NCBI RefSeq assembly: GCF_029962835.1 | Contig: NC_080584.1 | Span: 77,280,862-77,344,861, forward strand | Length of the DNA: 64,000 bases | DNA from: Magnolia sinica | Taxonomy: Eukaryota > Streptophyta > Magnoliopsida > Magnoliales > Magnoliaceae | Direction of reading: 5' to 3' | Made by a program: the position numbers and the translations under genes | Shown: positions 43,901-54,530 of the stretch, piece by piece | Layout of the letters: every line of letters begins with the position of its first letter | Position numbering within the stretch: the stretch's first letter is position 1 | Notes under the pieces: model-generated | Database searches by the model: none | Seen by the model: only the letters and a program-made list of their open reading frames with translations | Told to the model about the DNA's origin: nothing

Positions 43901-46106
43901 GCGAGAACATTGCCACAATAGGCGGGATTCTTGAATTGAACCTTGGAGGAAATTCCATCGGCCCAGAGGTTAGTTTTCTATGCTTTCAATGAATCTAGTT
44001 CTCCTTTTCAATATTGTTATATTATTTCTTGCTACTGATTGCCATCGTCATCATCATTGTCATCTTACACTTCTACCAACAATTTGTGGTTGGATTTTAG
44101 ATGGTGGATTGGTAGAAGTCCTAGCATTGGCTGCCCACCAGATATCAGCCTTCTCCTTTACTCATGCTATTGGAACCAGTTATGGTAGATGCTCACATCA
44201 AAACCACTCACATGTTAACACGGTTCTACTTAGTATTGATCCCCCCACCCAAGGATCACATGTGCACCTCAAATTGTTGTGGAAAAGCACCCGCACACAA
44301 CCCAAAAGGCAAAGAGACGATAGCTGAGGTATAGAAATTTACATGGTTTGGCAATATGCCTATGTCCATGAAGAAGCAACATGGAGCCTTCTTCATTAGT
44401 AAAACAGGAGAAATCAAGAGTAAAAGACTTACTTCTCTCCTGCTCTTCCACTGTACAAGGAATCTCTCAAGGAGGGAGGGAGGGAGGTTATGTGCCTCAC
44501 ATTGCGCCTTAGCACAATAATTGCACCCTACCAACATATGGGAATTTGCAAACTGGCGTCGATCGTAAAGTAACGTTGACTATCATAAATGAGATTTTAT
44601 GTGACATTGTTGTCCAAGTAGGAGCAAGCCCCATTACCATGAATATTGGCTGCCGATTGGGCTGTCAAGATGTTGGGCTTGGGCCAACTTGGTTGATATA
44701 CATTGTTCTATTGGAAAACTTCTGCATTGATACCTATATATTTTGAACCTTACGGGCTGTTCTGTGGTCAACATGAGCTATTTGGAGCCGTAGCAAGAGC
44801 TATTGGACACTCTATAAGAATATCATCATCTGATATCTTCGTGATATTGTGGGGCGTTTTACATCCATGACATGTTTTGCTTCAGTAATTTCATAAACTT
44901 CATGTTTTATAGTCGTGGATTTAATGCTAGTGGCATGATTAGAAATTTCAAAACCAAATGTTAGAACTTGTGGACGAGTGTTGAATGCACATGTGACCCA
45001 CCCGAAAACTTAACCAGCTCTAACTGTTTTTGGGCTGGAGGTATGTTCGTGGTGGACCTATCTGATGAACCACATGCATCTCGCACACTTGTTGCACACG
45101 GAAAATCTTAATAATCGCTCTGTGTATTTCTCAATTACTTTACAGGGATCTGATGTATTGGTGTCGTTCCTTATGAATCCGGAATGTTGCCTGAAAGTTT
45201 TGGTCCTGAACAAATGCCATCTTGGGCTCGCTGGAATGCTTCAGATAGTTGGAGCCTTGGCAGGTTCGTCACCCTTAAACCTCGACTCCATTTTCAAATT
45301 GGCTACAATTTGCTCGGTCGTCGGAATGCATACATGTGCGGTCCACTGAATAGTGACCTAGCCTTTATTGAGATGGGCCCCACCATGGGTGGGGGATGAT
45401 CATAATCAATGGTCCATCAGTTCGATAGTCTAGATCAAAATGCTGTGGCCCCACATGTAATGAATCCTGTTTTTGTAGCATACTGTAAGCTCATTACTCT
45501 GTAATTCCTCCCATGGGAGTCAAATCCTATCCTTTGACACTACTCTCATCATTTGCAGAAAATGAGTCGTTGGAAGAACTCAACCTTGCAGAAAATGCTG
45601 ACTTGGACATAGCGGACATGCTTCTACCATATGATGCAACAGCACATGAGGGCCCGGAATCCTCACAACCAAACCATTACACTAGCAACATGTCTACGGT
45701 AATACCTGCACCTGATCAGATTGAAACTGAGCCACATGGCTTATGTGTACTAAATTCGGAAATCAATGGCGTGGAGGTCCCTGATAGTGAAGATGAATCA
45801 ACAAGGAATGAGCCCACCTTATCCAATTCCAATGACACTAGTGCAAGACTGTCTCGAAGGAACCGAGTTGTGGAATGTAGGTCTATTCAAGAGCTTTCGA
45901 AGGCCATTGGTATAGCCAAGCAGTTACAGTTGCTTGATCTTAGTAGTAACGGTTTTCCAAAGGAAGCTGTGGAAATGCTTTATGCTTCATGGTCGGCAAG
46001 TTCACGGTCCAATGGATCAATTCGGCATGTTGAGGAGAAGATGGTCCATTTTTCAGTAGAGGGGAAGAGGTGTTGTGGGGCTAAAATCTGCTGTAAAAGA
46101 TATTGA
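20000..46106 (+). CDS. TSK: TONSOKU (TSK/BRUSHY1/MGOUN3), complete 20-exon gene, 1,350 aa
   Basis: Exons: 20000-20272, 22471-23271, 24119-24295, 28686-28777, 28938-29036, 29490-29938, 30305-30348, 31116-31394, 33014-33161, 37520-37627, 38009-38109, 38617-38740, 39818-39930, 41260-41371, 42113-42217, 42329-42395, 43197-43317, 43795-43968, 45146-45263, 45559-46106. All 19 introns have GT...AG ends; the 4,053-nt sum stays in frame to a TGA. Arabidopsis TSK is about 1,311 aa with the same order: TPRs, acidic/basic linker, LRRs, Cys-rich tail. Known role: nuclear replication-fork repair and chromatin maintenance; its TPR domain reads newly deposited histone H3.1. I recognised it from conserved stretches; the exon ends are mine and need RNA support. 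Start chosen at the first ATG, which begins the conserved N-terminus. Introns 3 and 9 are about 4.4 kb each and stuffed with transposons. Confidence 0.93.
21067..21560. repeat. Imperfect tandem triplication in TSK intron 1
   Basis: Three units share the order TATTCCAAGTAAATTACAATTTTAC, then a GTTTGGGTGCC / GTTTGGATGTCC / GTTTAGATGCC string, then a G-AGCAGATGC / GACAGAATGAATGC / GTCAGAATGGGTGC end. Periods are about 150-190 bp (starts near 21067, 21261 and 21415). Confidence 0.6.
23590..23920. repeat. Tandem duplication (about 165-bp unit) in TSK intron 2
   Basis: Two diverged copies share ATGTA(T/C)GGCT(A/T)AAAAA(A/G)TTGACCA, CCAGATCAG/CCGGATCAG-CCTATT, GAAGATACCTG and GGTCCACTTG-CAAACAGC in the same order, each ending near an ACATG-TGGG-GACCAAG string. 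Confidence 0.65.
24663..25371. mobile_element. TIR element (about 709 bp) in TSK intron 3
   Basis: Terminal inverted repeats CAAGGTATCCCGTATCCGTT (left) and CAAGGCATTCTGTATCGGTC (right, reverse complement). Interior carries more inverted GTATC/GATAC and GACTGTTAC motifs and T-rich runs; no ORF. Flanks ATCTAAAC and ATCGAAAT agree at 6 of 8 positions, a possible decayed 8-bp TSD of a hAT-like element. Confidence 0.5.
26391..26768. mobile_element. TIR MITE (about 378 bp) in TSK intron 3
   Basis: Ends are GGCCTATTTGTTT and its inverse AAACAAATAGGCC. Two internal stretches, TGCATTTGACTACCAATTCT and TGCATTTGACCAATGATTCA, are related, hinting at internal duplication. TSD not clear. Confidence 0.5.
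27558..28107 (-). mobile_element. TRIM (terminal-repeat retrotransposon in miniature), 550 bp, with TSD and PBS
   Basis: Direct terminal repeats 27558-27866 and 27920-28107 both start TGATGCAGGACAATTAAC and end CGCATTA. Only 53 bp separate them. On the - strand the interior begins TGGTATCAGAGC (27908-27919 region), identical to the first 12 nt of the PBS complementary to plant initiator tRNA-Met. Flanking GGCCA (27553-27557 and 28108-28112) is a perfect 5-bp TSD. No coding capacity. The left LTR is 121 bp longer because of tandem CCAAATCCATGGGTT-like units. Orientation follows the PBS. It sits in TSK intron 3. Confidence 0.85.
28169..28212. repeat. Poly-T tract in TSK intron 3
   Basis: An uninterrupted run of more than 40 T with a short AATTT end. 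Prone to length error in sequencing. Confidence 0.8.
28355..28640 (-). repeat. Possible LTR fragment in TSK intron 3
   Basis: Contains a minus-strand TATA-like GGCTTATAAATAG (near 28495), a GA microsatellite just before it (28320-28356) and a transcribed-looking AT-rich stretch. This resembles part of a Copia-type LTR, but no partner LTR or end was found. Confidence 0.25.
29093..29447. repeat. TIR repeat in TSK intron 5
   Basis: Left end GCTAATTGCAAGCGC...AAATGCCAAACAC and right end GGCATTTG...TTGGCATTTGCAGATGCGTGCTAGC are inverted. A related stretch lies in intron 12 (about 38850-39715). Its right end is about 40 bp from the exon 6 acceptor. Confidence 0.4.
29490..33161 (+). other. TSK: TSK exons 6-9: charged linker with nuclear-localisation-like cluster (residues about 481-787)
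   Basis: Exon 6 encodes acidic Ser/Asp stretches ([21 protein letters not shown]) around basic clusters (KKKRSP, GRKRVRV near residue 594, FQKRPK). Exon 8 is Ser/Asn/Pro-rich and low in predicted structure. Exon 9 ([22 protein letters not shown]) returns to helical, conserved sequence. Exon 7 is only 44 nt and its boundaries depend on phase agreement, so it is the least certain exon. Localisation to the nucleus is inferred. Confidence 0.75.
31858..32584. mobile_element. Tourist/PIF-Harbinger-like element with TAA TSD carrying a foldback core (TSK intron 8)
   Basis: Ends GGGGCTGTTTGATTTT and AAAATCAAACAGGCCC are inverted repeats flanked by TAA on both sides (31855-31857 and 32585-32587), the classic Harbinger/Tourist signature. 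The centre (about 31990-32440) is a full copy of the GGGCCCACC foldback core. 727 bp, no ORF. Confidence 0.75.
34105..34629. mobile_element. Foldback MITE with GACGCGGATTTCC ends, inside the hAT-like element
   Basis: Left end GACGCGGATTTCCTGCGAAA and right end (reverse complement) GACGCGGATTTCCTACGAAA, with arms continuing through GGGAACCCAG and GTGATGTTTG. The inner part matches the foldback core (AAGCTCAAGTGGGCC, TTTCAACTGTGG). No clean TSD found. Confidence 0.7.
34680..35105. repeat. Foldback MITE copy inside the hAT-like element
   Basis: GGGCCCCACAGTGATGTATT on the left and CATGATGGGACCCATAG on the right enclose both arms (AAGCTCAAGTGGACCACACC; GTGTGGTCCACTTGATCTTT) and the loop. Includes a local CGCCCACCATAA duplication near 34830. 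Confidence 0.65.
35775..36452. repeat. TATCG-rich TIR-like repeat (TSK intron 9)
   Basis: Left ATATCGGTGTTGGGGGCCGT and right end (reverse complement) TCTTGGTGTTGATATGCCCT are partly inverted; inside are CGTATCGATATCGG-type strings, a poly-T run (35941-35969) and AT-rich DNA. Possibly related to the neighbouring hAT-like element. Confidence 0.4.
36538..36657 (+). mobile_element. tRNA-derived SINE in TSK intron 9
   Basis: Box-A-like TTGCTCCGGTGGTAG and box-B-like AAGGGTTCGAGTATCC are followed by GGTGAAATCCCACTGTGGC and an A-tail. Flanks AGTTGTGGGTTGG (36525-36537) and AGTTGCTGGTTGG (36658-36670) match at 11 of 13. Same family as 49311-49438. Confidence 0.75.
38210..38521. repeat. TIR MITE, GAGTAGGATTY family, copy 1 (TSK intron 11)
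   Basis: Begins CACTCATTAGAGTAGGATTCC and ends GTAGGATTTTAGATCCTACT. Shares its start with the unit at 41447. Contains GGTGGGCCACACATGG in the middle. Confidence 0.45.
41447..41770. repeat. TIR MITE, GAGTAGGATTY family, copy 2 (TSK intron 14)
   Basis: Left CACTCATAAGAGTAGGATTT and right AATCCTACTCACGCAGTAGC are inverted; the middle has GTCATCAGGTGGGCCACATG, as in copy 1. Confidence 0.5.
42655..42990. repeat. TIR-like repeat in TSK intron 16
   Basis: Left GAATTTCACATGCAATGGGT and right ACACCATTGCATGCGAAGTT are inverted. Poly-A run at 42755-42774 inside. No TSD established. Confidence 0.4.
43349..43690. repeat. TIR MITE in TSK intron 17
   Basis: Left CCTGATGCATCAACAAATGT and right (reverse complement) CCCGATGCAGCAGGATATGT are inverted. 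The interior has GGCCCCACCATGGATG and GGGCCCACCTGACC strings. Confidence 0.45.
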
Positions 46107-48560
46107 AAGTTCCTTTATTTTATAGTGATTTCAGTGTAATTGGTGCAAAATGCCTATTTTGGCTGCTATTTTAAAGGCAGTGGTGTGACAGGCTGACGAT
46201 GTATAAAGCAATTCAATTATCAGCAACATTATTAAAATCATGCTAATAGAATAATCGAAATTTGTCTAAATGATGGCCATCTATATGGATGGTTTTAAAA
46301 TGTTGTTAGAGTTGCTTGCATGTGATCCTTATGTTTGTGGCCCACCTGCTGTTTGTAAGTTTGTGATCCTTACCTGCTGTTTGAAAGTTCCTGATTTTGT
46401 GTCCAAAGTATATATAACAATTGCCTTTACAACCCTTAATGGGCTAGGTCAGGTTGGACCTGGACCCGGCTGATGGGCTGTTGTACATTGTCCATACCCC
46501 AATGTTGAAGGATCATTGATTGGAATATCTGGTGAGCCATACCTTAATCTTGTTACTGCACATATAGGGTGTCTTGGATGGATGGATCGGTTACTGATGG
46601 TCTGATACATGCTAGAGGTACTACATTTTTGGATGGTCCTGATTAATAAACTGGTCATGAGAAAATAGCCTAAGCTCTTGTGATAGTTTACCACCATTTT
46701 GAAAATGGTGGAGATTCATCATCCCTGCATGTGACACTCATTTACGATTCTTCAAATGGTCCAGATTGTGATTACATTGTGGATGGAGCATATCACTAAA
46801 ATCTACTAATTTAGCAATCATAACCGTCCAATTGATGGATATCAAGTGGATGGTTAAGAGTAAAATAGTTAGTGGTCTAAACTTCAATGGCAAAAATCAG
46901 ATGGTCAGTACCATCTTCTCAGCCAATCTGGATGGTCTGGATCATTGCATGTCTTTTCCATTTGCATGGTTGAAGAGTCACCACTATTTTAGATGATCAG
47001 AGTAGCCCGGATAAAATTCACTAAGCGTGAAAAATTGAGAGATGGGGAGGTAATTTGCGCGCGTGGGGATAGAGGGGATTTTTCAGCACGTGCTGATGTT
47101 CCACACGTATGCAGGAGCCGAGACAATGAGAAGGCTCGGCCTAGTTCATCAGAAAATAATAAAGAAAAGATGCTCACCTGCGTCTATTCAGTGTGTCCGT
47201 TTAGACCACTGATTTGTGGACCAACCTGATTTTTGGGCGAGACTCTGCTCATGGAAGGCCTTGCCCCATCAACGGCGCAGATTTCACATATGTACCGCGA
47301 GTATTCTCAAACTTCGTGTTCCCGAACTCGGTAAAAGTGGCTCAGAGGAACGGGAGGCCATTCTCACGCGAGTAGGATAGAAGGTGATACTCGCCTTTTT
47401 TCCTGTAGCATGGGACGGAAATCCTCTACTACACCTGTGCCCTACTCGATGTGAACCACCGTGTTTTATATGTAGATCCACTCTGTCCATCAGATGAGAA
47501 TCATCGTTTGAACCGTACATACTAAAGAACATCCTGATGAAAATCTGTGATAGGCCACACCAACATGAATTATGTATAAATGCTCCTATAACCTCTAAGT
47601 TCACATGCTGTGATCCACATGATATTTGGATTTGGCTGATTTTTGTATTCTTCACTTCATCCTAGCGTTACACTCGATTATCACAATTATTAGGGTTTGA
47701 TCAAAGATACATACCATGGTGGCCCCCACATACAAACCTATGAATTACATGTACCTCATATCCTAGAATCGAGAATTGAACCTGACAGACAAAGTGGGAT
47801 TTTACATATAGAACATGGTGGGCCCCATGAGCTTGAGTGTTATAGTGGTTTGCTATCCATTATCTATTTTGTTAATGTATTTATCACATGTTAAGCCTCA
47901 TAAAAAAACTACCCTAATCATATATGCCTGACCTTTATATAGTTTAAGCTCTATCACTACCACTAGCATGCACATGCATCATTAGTAGTAGTGTACATGT
48001 GCTACTTGCACAAATGTACCATAAGTGACACCATCCCTTCTAAATTTTATAAATTGCAACATTTCAAGTGCTTTTTATGTGTTGCATGTGTACATGTGCC
48101 AAGTTGTATATTCACTATATGTGCTAACTTACGTTTTTTAAGTTTTTACATATACTATTTATAGTATTATATATTTTAAGTACCACATATGCCAATATAC
48201 ATTTTCAAGTAAAACATGCATACCACATCTATTAAATTAAAAGAATATACATGCAACTGTCATTATAAAAATTATTACATTTTTTATACCCATTCAAACC
48301 ATTTATCTCATGAATTATGAATTTTGACCTGGATGAAGGATTTAAGGAATCTACGATTTGTGTTAAGCATGGAAAGGGTCAAATATATAATGATCAGTAA
48401 AGTCCAATCAACAGTCCAGATCACTCAACTATCGGTCCTTTGGGAATCTTGTGCATCCCCAACCTGCCTAGGATGGTGACTGATTCCTCCAAGAAGAGAC
48501 CCTACCTGAGCAGCGGGAGTGATTGCTGAGAGACTAAATGTCCATGAGTTCAATGGACAG
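46107..48560. other. Region downstream of TSK, no gene recognised
   Basis: The TSK 3' UTR should occupy the first few hundred bases, but no perfect AATAAA was seen (nearest AATAAT near 46249). The rest is intergenic, with several GATGG/CCATC and GGGCCCAC strings (47440-47830) from diverged repeats. A GC-richer patch near 47050-47120 (GCGCGCGTGGGGATAG) has only a short ORF without domains. Confidence 0.5.
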
Positions 48561-48575
48561 AATGGCATCTGGAAG

Positions 48576-48788
48576 ATTTCTACGGTGGAAAATCTCCATC
48601 CATTATCTACTTGATGGAGGTCAACGTCCGCATAATATCCAGAGTTTCTATGGTGGACATCTCCATCCATTGTCTGCTTGGTCGACAACAACATCAGATG
48701 ATTTCTACGGTGGACATCTCCATCCATTGTCTGCTTGGTGGACAACAACATCAGATGATTTCTACGGTGGACATCTCCATCGTATAGT
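48576..48788. repeat. 57-bp minisatellite, about 3.5 units
   Basis: The start of the unit (ATTTCTACGGTGGACATCTC) recurs at 48644, 48701 and 48758, exactly 57 bp apart, with an older, diverged unit starting at 48576 (68 bp before). The period is a multiple of three, which explains an open reading frame here. Not a gene. Confidence 0.85.
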
Positions 48789-49310
48789 CTTAGAAAGGTG
48801 ACTCGACTCCAAACTCGGCTGAGTCGAGTTTGATTTGAGCTGAGTTGTTATGAAAGCTCAACTCGGTTTTGACTCGATGAGATGAGCTATGTCAACTAAA
48901 CTACTCAAATGACTTGATGTGACTGAAGTGACCAACTCGTTTGTTGATGGGTTTTTTATTAAGGTTTTTTGAAGCATATTTTCACTAAATAAGAGGTATG
49001 TTGATTTAAGAAGGCACTTCATTACAATGTATTCATCATATTTTTATATTTTTAGTTCTCATAAGCTGGATATCTGTGGATTTTATTTTATTTTTTCTTA
49101 TAATTTACTTCCATCAATTTATTCCAACTCGTGTTTATTATCGAAATACGAAATAGGTAGTGATGAACTACAATCATGTAATATAGTTGCAGCTTTCATG
49201 TACGAATTAAAGTATTGGTTACCAACAGCTTTTAGACCCTCCATAAACAAATTAAAGATATGCCAACTCAACCGTCACAGGAGCAAACTAAGCTAAGGGC
49301 TAAGGTTGGG

Positions 49311-49438
49311 TTCCAGTCCTTGCCTCAGTGGTAGACTATGAGGAGTTTCAACACGAGGTCTTGCGTTTGATACCCATAGGGTGAAATCCCACTACGGCAT
49401 GTGTGGGTGCGTGTGTGTTAAAAAAAAAGAAAAAGAAA
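49311..49438 (+). mobile_element. tRNA-derived SINE
   Basis: Box-A-like TTGCCTCAGTGGTAGAC, box-B-like GGTCTTGCGTTTGATACCC, then GGTGAAATCCCACTACGGC and an A-rich tail. Body matches the SINE at 36538-36657. No convincing TSD. Confidence 0.65.
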
Positions 49439-49715
49439 GGGGGCTTTAAAAAAAAAAAAAAAAAAATAATTTAATTTTATATGCTATCACTTGTTTTAAA
49501 TAAGCTCATTTGATAAATTACGTTTTTAAATTATAAAAAACAGTTATTTGAAATAAGTATATTTGATAAAATGTCTAAATAAGAGCATTTTTTTAAGTGA
49601 TATTTGATGTTATTTTTAAAGATTACAAAAACTCCATTAAGAGCAATCCATATAGTTTTTTTTTTTTAAAACCTTTGACATGGACCGTCCATTATATGGG
49701 GCCCACTTTTGATGT

Positions 49716-50500
49716 AATTCGTCCATCATGTGGGGCCCACAATGGATGGTTTAGGTTAGCCACTTGTCTATCGTGTTCATCTATATTGTCCTCATAGGAA
49801 GATCTAAGTTTCTTAGCAATACCCTTAGGTTTTCTACGTGAGGAATTTGTTCTTGCTATAATGAGCAATGTTTGATATGATCCACACGGTCCATAGGATT
49901 TTTTTTTTTTTTTTTTTTTTTTTAAAGGCTAAAATATGTAGAGATCTTAGGAATTGGACCAATCCAATCATCCAATGCATTAATCAATGACTGACGAAGA
50001 CTTTTTCATATGTTTTTATAATATAAGTTAATTGCCACAAGGTCGGTGCAATAAATGGTTCAGATTAGCCACCCGTCCATTGTATTTAAGTAATTAGAAT
50101 TTATAGCAAGCAGGTATAATTTATTGTGCAAGTTGCGACTTGGCACAAAGATTTATACTGGCTAATTATAAAAAGTATGATTAGATCCACATTGTTTAAT
50201 AAATTTTGAAGATTTGAATTTGTTAAAACTCAAATTTTAGATCGATCAAACCATTAAATGGGCCACATCGATCTGATGTAATCTTATACGATGAATAATG
50301 TATTAATCTATTCTATTGAATCATTGGATGCTTGAGATCTGATCTGATATGATCTAGACTATTTATTAAATTTTGGGTATCAGACTACTCTGACGTCTAA
50401 GGTTTGATGATCGATTTGACCTTCAATCGTACTCAATTGATCAAAAGTCCAATTGAGTCGATCGACAGTGACGTTGACAGATACCTGGACGGATTTATTT
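49716..50500 (+). repeat. Left LTR-like direct repeat of a decayed chromovirus-like element
   Basis: Aligns by eye with 55090-55790: shared landmarks are ATCCTCATAGGAAGATCTAAG, GTTAATTGCCACAAGGTCGG, CAAGTTGCGACTT and TTAGATCGATCA, in the same order and orientation. Considerable divergence and indels indicate an old insertion. The left end of the LTR was not found. Confidence 0.6.
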
Positions 50501-51334
50501 CATTTTGAATTTTAATATTCAAATTAGTAAATGTATAATACTTGTAATTTCACCTATGATGGATTAATTTGGGGTCGCTGGAAAGTAGTCAGCCTCTTTG
50601 ATGTGATCAACTAGCTCTCACATTGATTTATGAAGATGGAAAACCCTGTTTTAAGGGTTGGGTCCGAAAGAATGTAGTTCGACAACATATGATTCTTTTG
50701 TGGACCTCACTTTGGGAACTTGATCAATCAAAGGTGGGCCCCACCATGTTGATTAGTATGTTCAATACTTGATTTTATTTACATGATTAATATAGAATTC
50801 TAATTTGAGACAATATGCACATTCTACGAAATCATTTTCAGTAAAACCAGATGATTTATTTCAATAGGTTTCCTCTCCATTAGAATTAAAGTAGTTTGAT
50901 TGTTTGATAATTTTGTATGCTTAATATGGTATTGTTGTTATGTTCTTTTACGTGATTTGATTTGACGTATTAATTTACATGTATCGATGATTGGATTCAA
51001 GATTTAATTTAATGTATTGATGTAATTCATGATTTCATTTATTGTATTGATGTAACACATGATCTGATTTGCTGCATGGATGTAAGTTATGAATTGATTG
51101 TTGTAATAATGTTATAAGTTGCATGAAAATTGTGTTGATTTTAATATAAGAATTAGAATGATTTATACAATCCATGGTTCACAGCTACATTGTTATAAAT
51201 GTACAGTCTTTTCATGTATGCACATTCATGCCTAAATTCTTGGGGGACCTCCTTGGATGGTGTACCTGATAGAATCATTACCAGATGCCCACTATATTAG
51301 TGGGAGCTTACTCAAAGAGTATATGCGGGCCTTG

Positions 51335-52380
51335 CCCATGCTTACCAAGTGCACCCAAGAAGTACGAAGATGTACCAGAGTGTAAAGAGATTATTTTGGT
51401 GGCCAAACATGAAGAGAGAAATCACTAGTTATGTTTCTTGATGTTTCTTCTATCAATAAGTGAAGGCAGATCATTAGAATCCATTAGGTTTGTTGTAGCC
51501 ATTAAAAATACTTGAATAGAAGCGAGACTGTATTTTCACGGATTTTAATAATTGGACTTCCAAAGATGCAAAAGAAGCACAATGCAACATCGACGATCTT
51601 CGACTGACTAACAAAGTTGGCTCATTTTATTTCCATCTCTATCAACTACTCAATGGATGAGTTTGCTAAATTGTTCATCAAGGAAGTAGTAAAACTTCAT
51701 GGCGTCTCTAGTTTTATAGTGTCAGATTATGACCCTTATTTCATTTCACAATTCTGGACAAGTTTAAAAGAAGCTATGGGTACCACTATGGATTAGAGTA
51801 CAGCTTACCATCCACAATCCAATGGCTAAATGAAGCGAGTAAATCAAATACTAGAAGATTTATTGCATGCGTATACTCTATATTTTAAAGAAAGTTAAGA
51901 TGACAATATGCAGTTGCTAAGTTCGCTTACAACAATAGCTATTAGACAAGCATAGGGAGGACCCCATATGAAGCTTTATATGGTCGACCATGTCGTGTGC
52001 CTAACTGTTGGACCGAAGTGAATGAGAAAAGTTTAATTAGGCTATATATTTTTCTGAAAGCTACTAAAAAGGTTGAGATTATTTGGAAGTGATTACAAGC
52101 CGTGCAAAGCTGTCAGAAGAGTTACATGGATAATAGAAGACATGATCTAGAGTTTATAGTAGGAGACCACGTGTTTTTGGAGGTCTCTTCCATGAATGGA
52201 CTTATGCGGTTTGGTACAAAATGGAAAATTGCACTATAAATTATCAGACCATTTGAGATACTGGAATAGGTTAAAGTCATGGCATACCAACTCATTTCAC
52301 CTCCTAAGCTAGTAAGTGTACATGATGTCTTTCATGTGTTAATGTTGTAGAAATATGAGAGAGATGTTTCCCACATTATC
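51335..52380 (+). pseudogene. Integrase remnant of a chromovirus-like Gypsy element, part 1
   Basis: Translation in shifting frames shows the zinc-binding region (MYQSVKRLFWWPNMKREI), an HHCC-type region with stops, then the catalytic core around STTYSMDEFAKLFIKEVVKL, IVSDYDPYFISQFW and STAYHPQSNG, and a C-terminal end with VGDHVFLEV and SVHDVFHV. Many stops and frameshifts. It would have integrated element cDNA. It stops at a solo LTR inserted at 52381 and resumes at 54531. The SVHDVFHV ending is typical of Tekay/Del-like chromoviruses. Confidence 0.8.
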
Positions 52381-54525
52381 TGTCACGCCCCGAGTTTCGA
52401 GTACAGAGTGTGCACTCTCGAATCCGAGTTTTGAGTTGTAACTCATACATAAAGTGTACTAACTTTATTCAATTATACGATTATTTAGAGGCAAAAGTAA
52501 TATTCATGTTTACATTTCAATTGGATTCATTCACAATCATTCACAATCATTCACATAAAATGATTTAAGCATCAACATTTGTTCATTCTCAACATTCATA
52601 AACATTCAACTACCGTAAATTAGGCATAATTTATCAGTTAATACGGCTTACCAATTAATACTTGTTATAGACCTAAAACAATTCAATTAAATAAAATCAA
52701 CTAAATACTTACAAATCCTATAACTAATACCATCATTCATTATATAAATCAAATAATCCTAATAAAGGAAATTTTAATTGATTAATTAGGAACGGTCCGA
52801 ATGCAATCAATTCCTCTCTTCACAGATATGACCATGTTTTACATGTGTCATGCACCAGTTCAGTCACAACTTCTTGTTCATACACCGATTTATCAGCTAA
52901 TTGTTTATCTGTATGGTTTTTTCATCAATAAGAATGTAAACTGCCCAGGCTTAGCGAGAAAACTCAGCATGGTTTATGTTTATTGAAAATAAGAATAAAA
53001 TGAATAGATTATACACAATGATATGGATGCAATGATGCATGAATGCATCAGATGAGATATCAATCTGCTTAGGTTGGAGATCGTCAACACGCATTCACCT
53101 GTTGGGTAGGCTTCTACCTTTCGTTAGGCTTAGGCATAGCCCGCATTTGGAAACGCTCTACCAGAATTGACATTTCTTTCAGGGACGGCCTCTAGGATTG
53201 ATAATGCATTATGCAAATGCAATAAATGATAGATGATGTATGAATGTATCATTTTCATAACTGCCATAGATACTTGTCTTGATAAGTAAATTCAATGTAC
53301 AATTATTACAATTCATGCACTCTAACACATATTAGCATATAATTTACTACATCATATAACATTGAAATAAAACACTCAAATCAATACATCAATCAATCAA
53401 ACCATCACAAAGAAATTATTTTAATTCCAATGAATCATGAGACACATTAGGTTACTCACCTGAGTCTAATAGTGTAGAATCCATCAAGTAATTAGGTTAG
53501 TTTGAATTTAGAGATCCTATCAATTATATCAATAATATTATTATTCATTTAGTTATATTACATAGTGGAGCCACCTTTATAAATTAACATCCTATGTGGC
53601 TAAATCCTAAATGATCAAATAATTAAAATTTCATATATAATATATTCATTAAATTCAATTATTAAAATTAAAATTTTCTTTTTAAGATTCTGAAATTGAA
53701 TGTCAAATGATTGATCTGGGCGGCCCACTGGATGATTAGATCATCCAGATTCATGAGGTCCTGACATATTTTGCCTCTACACATTGGATGAATGGTGTGG
53801 ATCTAACCACACATACATTGATGGCCCATCTTGACCTTCTACACTAATTGATACTAATTAGTTATGCGTAAATATAATCTTTCCTTATTAAACAATTCTA
53901 CATCTGACTAGTGTGGCCCATCCGATGGCTAGATTGATCTATAAGTTAAGGCCCTTATATATTTTGGCCTTAGATCGTATAATCTATACAGATTTAATCT
54001 GATTCGGCCAAATGCACACCAATCAATATTTGCGATAAGAAACTTCGCATTTAATTTTAGACTTCCATTATCTTTTCATTAGATATACCCACAGATCAAT
54101 TCGATGAACATGTGGCCGATCCACACCGTTCATTATATAGACCGAGTCAAATTATATTAAATGTAAAAAAAAGGTAATCAGTGAATGGACAATAACTTAC
54201 TCGATCTAGGCCCTTTAAAATCCTCTCACTTTTTCTTTAGGAAACTTTTCTATATAAGATAGAATGAGCACATCCTCATTTATCTTGAATTTGAAATTTT
54301 TATGTCATTTGATAAAAATTTTATTATTACTATATCAAGAATCAATTCTACAACTTCACCTGAAATTAAGAGTTAAGGTAACAAGAGTCAATCCCTCGTC
54401 CTCTCTCTTAACCAAGAGTGTCTCTACCAACTTAGCTATTGACTTATTTTTATTTCTTAATTAAAAATAAAATATTTAACTATTTATTTTAGTTTTTTAG
54501 TGTACCAAAATTTAGGGTTGTTACA
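52381..54525 (+). mobile_element. Solo LTR (2,145 bp) inserted in the integrase remnant
   Basis: Starts TGTCACGCCCCGAGTTTCGA and ends TTTAGGGTTGTTACA, the TG...CA ends of a Gypsy LTR. Flanks TTATC (52376-52380) and GTATC (54526-54530) match at 4 of 5. Removing it rejoins the integrase reading (SHI + IDWQDLEL), which is independent proof of both boundaries. No coding region inside. Strand is assigned from the TGTCACGCCCC start. Confidence 0.75.
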
Positions 54526-54530
54526 GTATC

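Larger units (their letters stand above)
37520..46106 (+). other. TSK: TSK exons 10-20: C-terminal leucine-rich repeats and Cys-rich tail (residues about 788-1350)
   Basis: RNI-type LRRs are split across small exons: [95 protein letters not shown] and [12 protein letters not shown]. An acidic insert (about 45600-45850, [13 protein letters not shown]) separates the last two repeats. The protein ends [19 protein letters not shown], a Cys-rich tail conserved in plant TSK as I remember it. Exon phases vary, yet every join is in frame. Confidence 0.85.

Noticed and set aside
48538..48801. ORFs over 48425-48801 with repeated MDGDVHRRN or GGHLHPLSAW peptides
   Set aside because: The repeats come from the 57-bp minisatellite whose period is a multiple of three.
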